Assembly: GCF_000317285.1 (NCBI RefSeq)
Contig: NZ_AJLN01000137.1
Location: forward strand, 1-39,259
From: Chlorogloeopsis fritschii PCC 6912
GTDB lineage: Bacteria; Cyanobacteriota; Cyanobacteriia; Cyanobacteriales; Nostocaceae
Direction: 5' to 3'
Length of the DNA stretch: 39,259 nt
Shown: piece by piece, positions 8,382 through 15,808 of the stretch
Layout: every line of letters starts with the position of its first letter
Position numbering within the stretch: position 1 is the first letter of the stretch
The notes under the pieces: model-generated
What the model was told of the DNA's origin: nothing
Seen by the model: only the letters and a program-made list of their open reading frames with translations
Database searches by the model: none
Program-made: the position numbers and the translations under genes

Positions 8382-8501
8382 GGAGTAATTTTTCTGACAT
8401 AATATTACAGCTAATAAAAGCGCCATCGCAGAGTGCTTGCTGAACTAGGATTTCAACTTAAATCCTAATATTTCTGTTGCGAGCGATCGCATAGACCAAT
8501 C

Positions 8502-8573
8502 GTAGGGTGGGCATTGCCCGTCAAAGCCCATGTAGTAAACATTTTAGATATTGGTGAGCAATGCCCACCTTAC
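8502..8573. repeat. MITE-like inverted repeat flanked by 14-bp direct repeats
   Basis: Left arm GTAGGGTGGGCATTGCCC (8502-8519) pairs with right arm GAGCAATGCCCACCTTAC (8556-8573), with 16 of 18 positions complementary. GAGCGATCGCATAG occurs on both sides (8481-8494, 8609-8622) and contains a HIP1 core. No coding capacity. Confidence 0.75.
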
Positions 8574-8801
8574 AGTAAACCGATGTAAATATCAATACCT
8601 TGTGTTGTGAGCGATCGCATAGCTTACCGTAGACATTCGCTGCTAGTAGAGGCTCATACTGATTTTTCGCCCAGTGATTTAATCACACTAAAGAATTTAT
8701 CAAATCTTCTCTTCCCTAGCACCTGTCGTTATCCACATCTTTTAAATCTCTCGCTTCGTTGCTATAGCGCCAGAGAATAAATTCTCACACCTAACAGCTA
8801 A

Positions 8802-8875
8802 AGTCTACTGAAGTAGACTCAACAAAAACAGTCCACTTGAGTGAACTTAGGCTATTAGCCTAGAACTTTAGTTCT
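8802..8875. repeat. Cluster of four consecutive small hairpins
   Basis: Within 74 bases: AGTCTACT/AGTAGACT (8802-8819), AGTCCACT/AGTGAACT (8830-8847, one mismatch), TAGGCT/AGCCTA (8848-8862) and AGAACT/AGTTCT (8862-8875). Loops are 2 or 3 bases. It looks like a conserved multi-stem repeat and may also act as RNA structure ahead of the downstream gene. Confidence 0.7.
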
Positions 8876-8962
8876 GGGCGGAATAACACCAGAGCACCAT
8901 ACTTCGACTATTACAAAAATGGGGCAAAGACAAAGCCCCTAGCCCCTATTACCAGGTGAATT

Positions 8963-10111
8963 ATGAACTTATTTTCCATTGATGAATTAGCAATTTTAAC
9001 CGCACAATCAAATAACACTTGTGTTTCCATCTATATGCCGACTTATCGAAGAGCGGCAGACACGTTACAAAACCCGATTCGTTTTAAGAATTTAATTCGA
9101 GAAGCTGAGGAAAAGTTGGTGGAGAGTGGGCTTCGTCCTCAAGATGCTAGAGACTTGTTGCAGCCAGCCCAAGAGTTAGATGAATACGAGTTTTGGCAGC
9201 ATCAAAGTGATGGACTGGCAATGTTCATTTCTAACAACTTTTTTAGTTATTACTGTGTGCCTGTTGATTTTCAAGAATTAGTCGTTGTTACTGACCGATT
9301 TCATCTTAAACCTTTAATCTCCTTGCTGACAGGCGATGGGCTGTTTTATATCCTAGCGCTGAGTCAAAATCAGGTGAGATTATTTCAAAGCACTCGCTAC
9401 AGTGTTAGCGAAGTAGAGTTAGAAAACGTACCCACTAGTATTGCCGAGGCACTAAAGTATGACGATCCCGAAAAAAGTCTCCAGTTCCACACACGTACAC
9501 CCCAAGGTAGTGGCGATCGCGCTGCCATATTTCACGGGCATGGCGCTGGCAATGACGATAGCAAAGAAAACATACTGCGCTACTTCCGCAAGGTAGATGA
9601 CGGTTTGCAAGAGTTGCTAAAAAATCAGCGATCGCCTTTGGTATTAGCAGGTGTTGACTACCTTCTACCCATCTATAAGCAAGCCAACTCCTATCCCAAT
9701 CTCATTGATGAAGGCATCACTGGCAATCCAGACGAACTCAAAGCAGAGGAATTACACGCGCAGGCATGGCAAATCGTGCAACCTTACTTTGAAGAAGCAC
9801 AGCAGGAAGCAATTGCTAGCTATCAAGCTTTACTAGGAACAGGAAAAACTGCTAGTAGCATTCAGGAGGTAGTTACCGCTGCTTACTACCAAAGAGTAGA
9901 GTCTTTATTTGTACCAGTCGGGCAGCAAAAGTGGGGACTTTTTAATCCCAGCACAAATCGGGTACAAGTACATCCCGAACCAGAAACAGGTGACGAGGAC
10001 TTGATGGATTTTGCTGCGCTGCATACACTTCTCAATGGTGGTACAGTCTTTGCTGTTAGTCCAGAGCAAGTACCTGGAGATAAACCCATAGCCGCCATAT
10101 TGCGTTACTAA
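8963..10111 (+). CDS. baeRF7-type (bacterial archaeo-eukaryotic release-factor-like) protein
   Basis: A 382-residue cytoplasmic protein without signal or membrane segments. It begins with SIDELAILTAQSNNTCVSIYMPTYR and continues with NPIRFKNLIREAEEKL, FWQHQSDGLAMFIS, ELVVVTDRFHLKPL and FYILALSQNQVRLF, which I recognise as the pattern of bacterial homologues of eRF1-family proteins (baeRF family 7). These proteins are proposed to act on stalled or hibernating ribosomes, but the biochemical role of family 7 is not established. The C-terminal part (TAAYYQRVESLFVPVG...WGLFN, then HTLLNGGTVFAV) fits the final eRF1-like domain. The MscS gene starts 5 bases after the stop, so the two are almost certainly translationally coupled. 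Confidence 0.8.
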   Translation: MNLFSIDELAILTAQSNNTCVSIYMPTYRRAADTLQNPIRFKNLIREAEEKLVESGLRPQDARDLLQPAQELDEYEFWQHQSDGLAMFISNNFFSYYCVPVDFQELVVVTDRFHLKPLISLLTGDGLFYILALSQNQVRLFQSTRYSVSEVELENVPTSIAEALKYDDPEKSLQFHTRTPQGSGDRAAIFHGHGAGNDDSKENILRYFRKVDDGLQELLKNQRSPLVLAGVDYLLPIYKQANSYPNLIDEGITGNPDELKAEELHAQAWQIVQPYFEEAQQEAIASYQALLGTGKTASSIQEVVTAAYYQRVESLFVPVGQQKWGLFNPSTNRVQVHPEPETGDEDLMDFAALHTLLNGGTVFAVSPEQVPGDKPIAAILRY

Positions 10112-10116
10112 AGATA

Positions 10117-11472
10117 GTGGCTACTCGATTAACTCGCGCTCAACGCAGATTTACTACTTTCACGGTTATAGTAGTATTAACGAGTATATTGCTACTACCT
10201 ATTAGAGCAGGATTAACACAGGAAGTTCCATCTGTACCCGTTACACCTCAAACCACTGAAACTGAGGCATTGTCACCAGATGGATTGTTCTTTGCCGATA
10301 TTGTTGTCAGGGGGCAACCTGTATTTCAAGTTGGTAGCGTTGGAGATGTTAGTGCTACTGAACGGGCGCAGATCATCAACCGTCGTATTGCAGGTATTTT
10401 GGCACAACCTCGAATTGGTAGAGATGTGAATGTTGTGCCAGATCCATCACGGGGTATCGCTACTTTGCAAGTGAGCAACCGGGTTTTAATGACTGTCACC
10501 CAACAGGATGCTCAAGATTTTAACTTGCCAGTCGAAGCGCTTGCCCAGCAGTGGGCTTCTCAATTAAACCAGGCATTTGAGCAACCACCCCTAGCAATTG
10601 ATGTCGGACAACGCCTATTTTTTACCGTGCGTCAGTTTCAGCGAGATACCATAGACAACCTACCATCTTTTTTGGGTGCACTGTTAGCTGTGATTGCAAC
10701 TTGGGTAATTGCTATGAGTGTACGCCGTCTTACCCTATTTGGATCGCGACAGTGGGAAGTAGATCACAACTCAAAAATCCTGGTAAGTCGCTTGGTATAC
10801 GGCATTATATGGGTAATAGGTACAATTGTTGCCTTGGGAGTTTTGGGACTCGACTTTACCACCTTGCTGGGAACGCTAGGTTTAACAAGTGTTGCCATTG
10901 GTTTTAGCTTGCGTGATATTTTGAGTAACTACTTTTCTGGAATTATTCTGCTTGCCTCCCGTCCATTTCGACTAGGGGATCAAATTGCCATTAAAGAGTT
11001 TGAAGGTACTGTTAGCCAAATTCAACTGCGAGCTACAACAATAAAAACCTACGATGGGCGTGTCGTCTATATTCCCAATCAAGAAGTTTTTAGCGCCATC
11101 ATTACCAATAATACCTTTTCTACCACTCGCCGCAATTCAATTATGGTTGGCATTGGTTATAGCGCGGATATTACAACAGCCAAACAAATTATTAACAATG
11201 CTGTTTTACAAGTAGAAGGAGTTGAAGCAGAACCAAAACCAGAAATTTTAATCCGAGAGTTGGCTGCTAGTACAGTCAATATTGAAGTGCGATGTTGGGT
11301 TAACTCCCGCAGATTACCTTTTTTAGAAACAACTTCTTTGATTGCTCAAGCAATTAAAGAGGCATTGCAGCAAGCAAAAATTGAAATGCCAACTGAAATT
11401 TATACAATCAGATTTCGCGAGCAATTACCAATCTACAATCACCACAAAGACAATTATGAACCATCTAAGTAA
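10117..11472 (+). CDS. Mechanosensitive ion channel, MscS family, with exported N-terminal module
   Basis: A 451-residue MscS-type channel that releases solutes on hypo-osmotic shock. The start is GTG 10117, 5 bases after the baeRF7 stop. Residues about 12-32 look like a signal peptide. Residues about 48-165 form an extracytoplasmic module (DGLFFADIVVRGQPVFQVG, VLMTVTQQDAQDF). Membrane helices follow, then the pore helix with GLTSVAIGFSLRDILSNYFSG (about 252-272) and the beta domain with RPFRLGDQI, EGTVSQIQLRATTIKTYDGR and VYIPNQ. The cytoplasmic C-terminus follows. A second MscS at 36242-37924 shares the exported module. The channel call is firm; gating details are not known. Confidence 0.93.
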   Translation: MATRLTRAQRRFTTFTVIVVLTSILLLPIRAGLTQEVPSVPVTPQTTETEALSPDGLFFADIVVRGQPVFQVGSVGDVSATERAQIINRRIAGILAQPRIGRDVNVVPDPSRGIATLQVSNRVLMTVTQQDAQDFNLPVEALAQQWASQLNQAFEQPPLAIDVGQRLFFTVRQFQRDTIDNLPSFLGALLAVIATWVIAMSVRRLTLFGSRQWEVDHNSKILVSRLVYGIIWVIGTIVALGVLGLDFTTLLGTLGLTSVAIGFSLRDILSNYFSGIILLASRPFRLGDQIAIKEFEGTVSQIQLRATTIKTYDGRVVYIPNQEVFSAIITNNTFSTTRRNSIMVGIGYSADITTAKQIINNAVLQVEGVEAEPKPEILIRELAASTVNIEVRCWVNSRRLPFLETTSLIAQAIKEALQQAKIEMPTEIYTIRFREQLPIYNHHKDNYEPSK

Positions 11473-11515
11473 ATTTTTGTTGACCATTTTTATTTAGAAT
11501 TTTCAATTATAAAAT

Positions 11516-12448
11516 ATGTCGTTTTTTAGAAAAGTTTGGCGACTACTAAAAGAAATTGCTTCTGAATGGCAATTTAATGAAGTATCTCTTTTAGCTTCTT
11601 CTTTAGCTTATTTCACGGTATTCTCCCTCGCTCCACTGATGGTAATCGTGATTATGATTGTGGGGACAATTTTTGGAGAAACCGCAGCGAAGGAACAGCT
11701 TATTAGTCAACTATCGGCGCTGGTGGGTGAGGAAAGCGCACAATTAATTGCAACAGCGATCGCTAATTTTAGAGCTGATGCAACAGGGGGAAGATTTCGG
11801 CTTTTATTTAATCTCGGATTTTTGATATTTGGTGCCACTGGAGTTTTTACCCAAATTCAAGATGCACTGGATAGAATTTGGGAGGTGAAGGCAGATCCAA
11901 AACGGCACGTCATACATTTTTTACGCAAACGCCTGTTGTCTTTTGCGATGGTATTAGCAATTGCATTGTTGTTACTAGTTTCTTTTATAGGCAACACAAT
12001 ATTGATAGCATTAGTTAATTTTTTGAATGAATTAGTACCAGGTTTTGGTTACTTGTGGCAAATAATTAGCTTTTTAGTTTCTTTTGGAACAACAACACTA
12101 GTATTTGTTCTGATGTATACCATTCTCCCCGATGCCGAAATTGCCTGGCGCGATACTGTTGTTGGTGCAGCTATTACCGCACTTCTCTTTTTAATAGGGC
12201 AATTTTTCTTTAGATTATTTCTCAGCCAAACTAATTTTGGTTCTGCCTATGGAGTAGCTGGTTCCTTTGTAATTATAATTACTTGGATATTTTATGCTGC
12301 TCACATTCTGTTTTTAGGAGCAGAATTTACCAAGGTTTATGCTAAACAACGCGGCTCTCCTATTGTACCGTCTGATTATGCTGTACATATCTCGCACGAG
12401 CAACAACAATTACAAAAATCTTCCCAAAGAAACCGTCACCACAGGTAG
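11516..12448 (+). CDS. YihY/virulence factor BrkB family inner-membrane protein
   Basis: A 310-residue polytopic membrane protein with about six helices. Family features: the N-terminal VSLLASSLAYFTVFSLAPLM segment, GATGVFTQIQDALDRIWEVK after the second helix, a YTILPDAEIAWRDTVVGA loop, and NFGSAYGVAGSFVIIITWIFYAAHILFLGAEFTKVYA at the end. Members were first called ribonuclease BN by mistake; the real function is unknown, possibly transport. It lies 43 bases after the MscS gene on the same strand, so a common transcript with baeRF7 and MscS is likely. The basic C-terminal tail (SSQRNRHHR) is cytoplasmic. Full length for the family. Confidence 0.9.
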   Translation: MSFFRKVWRLLKEIASEWQFNEVSLLASSLAYFTVFSLAPLMVIVIMIVGTIFGETAAKEQLISQLSALVGEESAQLIATAIANFRADATGGRFRLLFNLGFLIFGATGVFTQIQDALDRIWEVKADPKRHVIHFLRKRLLSFAMVLAIALLLLVSFIGNTILIALVNFLNELVPGFGYLWQIISFLVSFGTTTLVFVLMYTILPDAEIAWRDTVVGAAITALLFLIGQFFFRLFLSQTNFGSAYGVAGSFVIIITWIFYAAHILFLGAEFTKVYAKQRGSPIVPSDYAVHISHEQQQLQKSSQRNRHHR

Positions 12449-12503
12449 AAGAATTTTACCAGCTTTCTGACTAAATATCTAAATAAACTAACCCCTACTA
12501 ATG

Positions 12504-12556
12504 AATAATGACCAATGGCCAATGACTAATAACGACCTTAACTAATTAACTTTATT
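12504..12556. repeat. Composite dispersed repeat with AATGACC heptamers, upstream of the AI-2E gene
   Basis: Contains the heptamers AATGACC, AATGGCC and AATGACT (12507-12527). Its right part (12525-12556) is an inverted copy of 5721-5752 (30/32). Its left part (12504-12533) is an inverted copy of 13625-13654 (28/30). It ends 22 bases before the AI-2E start. Confidence 0.8.
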
Positions 12557-12578
12557 AGGAAATTAACTTCAAGCAATC

Positions 12579-13625
12579 ATGAATGAGCCAAATGAGTTAA
12601 ACATAAACAGATTCTGGGAACAATTGAGTAATGGCAAGCTAGTTCGCTATTTGTTATTGTTTGCTCTTGGCTGGGCAATTGTCCAGGTTTTGGCTTATTT
12701 TGAACAAGTTTTGGTGATTTTTATATTTGCTGCTATTTTAGCATTTTTACTGAATTATCCTGTCAAGTGGGTTGAGCGGTTTTTACCCCACAGTATTGCA
12801 GTTATTATTGTTTTTTTATTGAGCTTGATAATTTTGGGGGGTTTGATAGCTACGCTAGGTTTTTCTATCTTATCTCAAGCACAACAATTACTTGAGCAAG
12901 CTCCACAACTTATAGAATTTGCAATTTCACAGTTAGAACAATTACAAAATATTCTAGCTAAGTGGAATTTACAAGTAGATTTGAATGCTTTTGAAGAAGA
13001 ATTACGCAATCAAGCTTTAGCGATGATTGGAACTGGTTTTACAACTGCTCAAATTTTATTAACTAACTTTATTGATTTAATTATCATAGCTGTTGTGGCT
13101 TTTTTTATGCTGCTAGATGGGAAAAGAATCTGGAAATTTCTTCTGAAAATTTTTCCAGTTCATACCCGTGAAAATATAACTGTAGCAATTCAACGCAATT
13201 TTTTAGGTTTCTTTTGGGGGCGGTTACTATTATCTATATTCTTTGGGGTTTCGACATTTATTATATTTATAATTTTGCAATTACCCTATGCTTTAATTTT
13301 AGCTGCAATTGCAGGTGCATTTGATTTAATCCCTGGGATTGGAGCCACAATTGGAATTACCCTTGTTTGTCTAATTATCTTACCTCAAGGAATTTGGTTA
13401 AGTCTGCAAGTATTGGTTGGTTGCATTTTGCTCCAGCAGGTAGAAGAAAATTTACTCATGCCACGAATTATGCAAGGCTCAATCAACATGAATCCAGTCT
13501 TCATGTTTTTTGCATTATTGGTTGGCGCAACAGTTGCAGGGTTAGTAGGAGTATTTCTATCAATTCCGATCGCAGGAGTGTTGATTAGCTTATTTGATAT
13601 CGAAGAAATGAAAGGACAGCATTAG
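12579..13625 (+). CDS. AI-2E family transporter (PerM/TqsA-like membrane protein)
   Basis: A 348-residue polytopic membrane protein of the AI-2E (PF01594-type) family, normal length, about seven or eight helices. It has the N-terminal LVIFIFAAILAFLLNYPVKW segment, a central soluble stretch (about 105-160) rich in Gln/Glu/Leu, and the conserved C-terminal half: LPYALILAAIAGAFDLIPGIGATIG, VEENLLMPRIMQGSINMNP and a final GVFLSIPIAGVLISLF. Family members include an autoinducer-2 exporter and Na+/H+ antiporters, so the substrate is open. It is 130 bases after the BrkB gene with a repeat in between, and is bracketed by inverted repeats (12504-12533 and 13625-13654). Confidence 0.9.
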   Translation: MNEPNELNINRFWEQLSNGKLVRYLLLFALGWAIVQVLAYFEQVLVIFIFAAILAFLLNYPVKWVERFLPHSIAVIIVFLLSLIILGGLIATLGFSILSQAQQLLEQAPQLIEFAISQLEQLQNILAKWNLQVDLNAFEEELRNQALAMIGTGFTTAQILLTNFIDLIIIAVVAFFMLLDGKRIWKFLLKIFPVHTRENITVAIQRNFLGFFWGRLLLSIFFGVSTFIIFIILQLPYALILAAIAGAFDLIPGIGATIGITLVCLIILPQGIWLSLQVLVGCILLQQVEENLLMPRIMQGSINMNPVFMFFALLVGATVAGLVGVFLSIPIAGVLISLFDIEEMKGQH

Positions 13626-13654
13626 TTATTAGTCATTTGTCATTGGTCATTATT
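13625..13654. repeat. Inverted partner repeat downstream of the AI-2E gene (GTCATTN heptamers)
   Basis: Matches the reverse complement of 12504-12533 at 28 of 30 positions, and includes three heptamers GTCATTT, GTCATTG and GTCATTA (13632-13652). It begins on the last base of the AI-2E stop codon. Confidence 0.8.
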
Positions 13655-13760
13655 AATAGGGTTGGGGGAAATGTTTATTACTCCCCTCGTCCCCTTGTCA
13701 CCCACTCTCCCACTCTAGTTTTCTCGCCGTACTTCTTTGCGGTTTATCTTACCCTGAAGG

Positions 13761-13778
13761 AATGAAACTTGTTTCATT
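13761..13778. promoter_or_regulatory. Perfect 8+8 dyad, possible operator
   Basis: AATGAAAC, then TT, then GTTTCATT: arms fully complementary with a two-base centre. It sits about 455 bases upstream of the rhodopsin gene and 135 bases after the AI-2E stop. It is a candidate dimeric repressor site or part of a hairpin; no known regulator box was recognised. Confidence 0.4.
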
Positions 13779-13990
13779 GGAACTATCTTCTGCTTACCTG
13801 GCTTCTTGTCACTTTTGGTTCACATTTGTTGCTAAAGCTAGAAGTGGATGCAAAAATCAAGTGAATTAAAGATAAAAAATGAACTCTTAATACTAGCAGT
13901 ATGTAAAGAATTAGATTGCTGTTTACTTTTCTATTTTGCTCATACACAAGCACAAATTTCTAGCCAAAAATGAATAAAATAAAGTACTTT

Positions 13991-14085
13991 GCTTAAGAAC
14001 TTGAGCATTTATAAAGGAGGTAAAACATTTAGTTAAACCACTCTTGTATGGAAAATTACGAATGACAAAAATGCTCAATTACCTC
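13991..14085 (+). promoter_or_regulatory. Candidate pseudoknot-forming RNA leader of the rhodopsin gene
   Basis: TTGAGCATTT (14001-14010) is perfectly complementary to AAATGCTCAA (14069-14078), and GAGGTAA (14017-14023) to TTACCTC (14079-14085). The order A-B-A'-B' is that of an H-type pseudoknot. GCTTAA (13991-13996) can also pair with TTGAGC inside A, giving a competing hairpin. B overlaps an AGGAGG Shine-Dalgarno-like sequence. A function is not proven. Confidence 0.4.
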
Positions 14086-14234
14086 GAAAGATAGAAGCAC
14101 GATATAATAGCAAATCCTATTAATTTAAAGAAAGCAAAAAGTATTATGCCTAAAAAAAATACATTTTGCTCTTGCCTGAGTAAATTTTTAAATTTTAGCT
14201 GCTCATTTCATCAAAATAATTCTTGAGGTAAGTA

Positions 14235-15071
14235 ATGGATTGGCAAAATTTTTGGCATTGGCTTTATGTTGCAGGCATGGCAATTGGAGCAATCTACTTC
14301 ATATCTTTAGGTAGAAATCCTCGTGGTCTCCCCAGACTAGAATATTTTGTTGCTACTTTTATACCCATATGGTCTGGATTAGCTTATATGTCGATGGCTT
14401 TACCAGGTATTGGTATAGAACAAGGTCGGTATGTTGCATTTGAAGGTCACACTGTTTTCTTTGCTCGCTACTTAGACTGGGTTGTTACCACACCGTTGCT
14501 GCTGTTGGCTCTGTCTTGGACTGCTATGCATTATCAGTCTAAAAAAGACTGGACGCTCATCTTTTCTTTAATGGCTACACAAGTCATTGTCATCTTGTCT
14601 GGCTTGATTGCCGATCTATCGGCTGTGCCGTGGGTAAGATACTTGTGGTACATCAATGGCACTGTCGCTTTTTTAATCATTTTATGGGGTATTTGGGGGC
14701 CTTTACGTGCCAAAACTAAGGGTTATGAGGAACACGGGCTACCACGATTTTATGACAGATTAACTACCTTCTTTACAGCAACATGGATTTGCTATCCAAT
14801 TATTTGGATTATCGGACATTCAGGTTTGAATCTCATAAACCAGACGACAGAAGTATTCTTGTTTTGCTTGGTTCCCTTTTTCTCAAAAGTAGTATTTAGC
14901 TATCTGGATCTCAACGGATTACGCAGTTTAGGAAGTAGAGAAGCTGAAACTGGGCCTGAAAGATTTGTGAGCGGCACATTCTACGCTCTAGAAAATATCA
15001 TGGCTTTTTGGAAGCCACAACGCAAGTCATCACGTAGAAGAGTGCGATATTTATCGGAGGGTATGAAATAA
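14235..15071 (+). CDS. Microbial rhodopsin, Anabaena sensory rhodopsin type
   Basis: A 278-residue seven-helix retinal protein. It follows the Anabaena sensory rhodopsin (ASR) pattern from end to end: WIYVAGM-like start, RNPRGLP, FIPIWSGLAYM, RYLDWVVTTPLLLLALSW, SGLIADLS, WVRYLWYI, LRAKTK and FLFCLVPFFSKVVFSYLDL. Helix C has Asp81 (proton acceptor site, bacteriorhodopsin Asp85) and Thr85, but Ala92 where bacteriorhodopsin has Asp96 and ASR has Ser86. Retinal would bind Lys218. Pro214 replaces Asp212 and Asp225 matches ASR Asp217, both ASR hallmarks. A basic tail (RKSSRRRVR) follows. GAGGT lies 5 bases before ATG 14235. ASR is normally followed by its soluble transducer gene; none is present here. 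A photosensor is likelier than a proton pump. Confidence 0.93.
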   Translation: MDWQNFWHWLYVAGMAIGAIYFISLGRNPRGLPRLEYFVATFIPIWSGLAYMSMALPGIGIEQGRYVAFEGHTVFFARYLDWVVTTPLLLLALSWTAMHYQSKKDWTLIFSLMATQVIVILSGLIADLSAVPWVRYLWYINGTVAFLIILWGIWGPLRAKTKGYEEHGLPRFYDRLTTFFTATWICYPIIWIIGHSGLNLINQTTEVFLFCLVPFFSKVVFSYLDLNGLRSLGSREAETGPERFVSGTFYALENIMAFWKPQRKSSRRRVRYLSEGMK

Positions 15072-15173
15072 GACAAGTAAGTCAAATCATGAGGTGGAAA
15101 TGTAAGCTGACACAAGGGAACTAATTACTTTTGAGCGTTGACTCTTAACTCATAAGTTTTGACATCATGACTA

Positions 15174-15730
15174 ATGGCTACTTTTAGAAAATATTGGTTG
15201 GCAGGAGTAGCGATCGCACTTTTGGCGACAGTGGCAACAGGATGCGAACGAGCGCTAGAATATTTACCACCCTTGCCAAGAGTGGAAATACCAACAAAGC
15301 AACCTGCAAAACCGTCAATTCCCGTCCAAACCGCTAAAATCGGAGAAATTGAGGCAGGAGTTCGCCAAAGCATTAACCAAGTACGTGAAAAGAACGGACT
15401 TAAGCCTCTCCAAAATAACGAAAGGCTAGCAGAGGTTGCCCGGAACTACAGCCGACAAATGGCAGAAAAAACTTTTTTAGTCATACAGGGGCTGATGGCA
15501 GTACAGTAGAAACGCGAGTACGTGCTGGAGGAATTTCTTACTGGGTAGTGGGAGAAAATCTATTCAAAGGAACCAATCTCACTCAACCTGTAAAAATCGC
15601 AGTTGATGGTTGGTTGGAAAGCCCAGGACATCGAGCGAATATTATGCGTCCATACTTTACGGAAACGGGTGTGGGAGTTTGGCGAGATGGAAACAGTTAC
15701 TACATTACGCAGTTATTTTTACGGCGTTAG
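15174..15730 (+). pseudogene. CAP-domain (SCP/PR1, YkwD-like) lipoprotein, frameshifted or expressed by -1 frameshifting
   Basis: Frame one (15174-15509) codes for a lipoprotein signal (lipobox ATGC, Cys24), a Pro-rich linker and the start of a CAP domain (INQVREKNGLKPLQNNERL, ARNYSRQMAEK). It then goes off-family and stops. The rest of the domain is in the -1 frame up to 15730: SHTGADGSTVETR, VVGENL, WLESPGHRANIMRPYFTETGVGV. Full family length is about 185 residues. The crossover is at AAAAAACTTTTTTA (15466-15479). The T run is a U UUU UUA slippery heptamer at 15473-15479 in the phase needed for -1 shifting (codons TTT 15474, TTA 15477), giving MAEKTFFSHTG. A one-base deletion in the A6 or T6 run, or a sequencing error, gives the same picture. 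It follows the rhodopsin gene by 102 bases. Confidence 0.75.
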
Positions 15731-15808
15731 TAGGGGCAATGTCTCAAAGCAAGTCTTTGCCATGCGTCTAAGCTAATTTACTTACAATTCACATCAGGGA
15801 GGTAATTT

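Larger units (their letters stand above)
8382..8962 (+). other. Long non-coding gap with two palindromic repeat elements
   Basis: About 580 bases without a supported gene. It holds an inverted-repeat element (8502-8573) set between two copies of GAGCGATCGCATAG (8481-8494 and 8609-8622) and a chain of four hairpins (8802-8875). The baeRF7 gene promoter should be at its right end; a short AGGTGA lies just before ATG 8963. Confidence 0.6.
13626..14234 (+). other. 609-base region upstream of the rhodopsin gene
   Basis: No gene of normal size. It holds the repeat at its left end, a pyrimidine-rich stretch (13680-13720), an 18-bp dyad (13761-13778) and a potential structured RNA leader (13991-14085). 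Two tiny frames, 14062-14094 (10 codons) and 14146-14226 (26 codons, Cys-rich, ending 8 bases before the rhodopsin ATG), are possible leader peptides but may be chance. Confidence 0.55.

Noticed and set aside
14146-14226. 26-codon Cys-rich frame ending 8 bases before the rhodopsin ATG
   Set aside because: Possible leader peptide, but too short and without a ribosome site; not listed as a gene.
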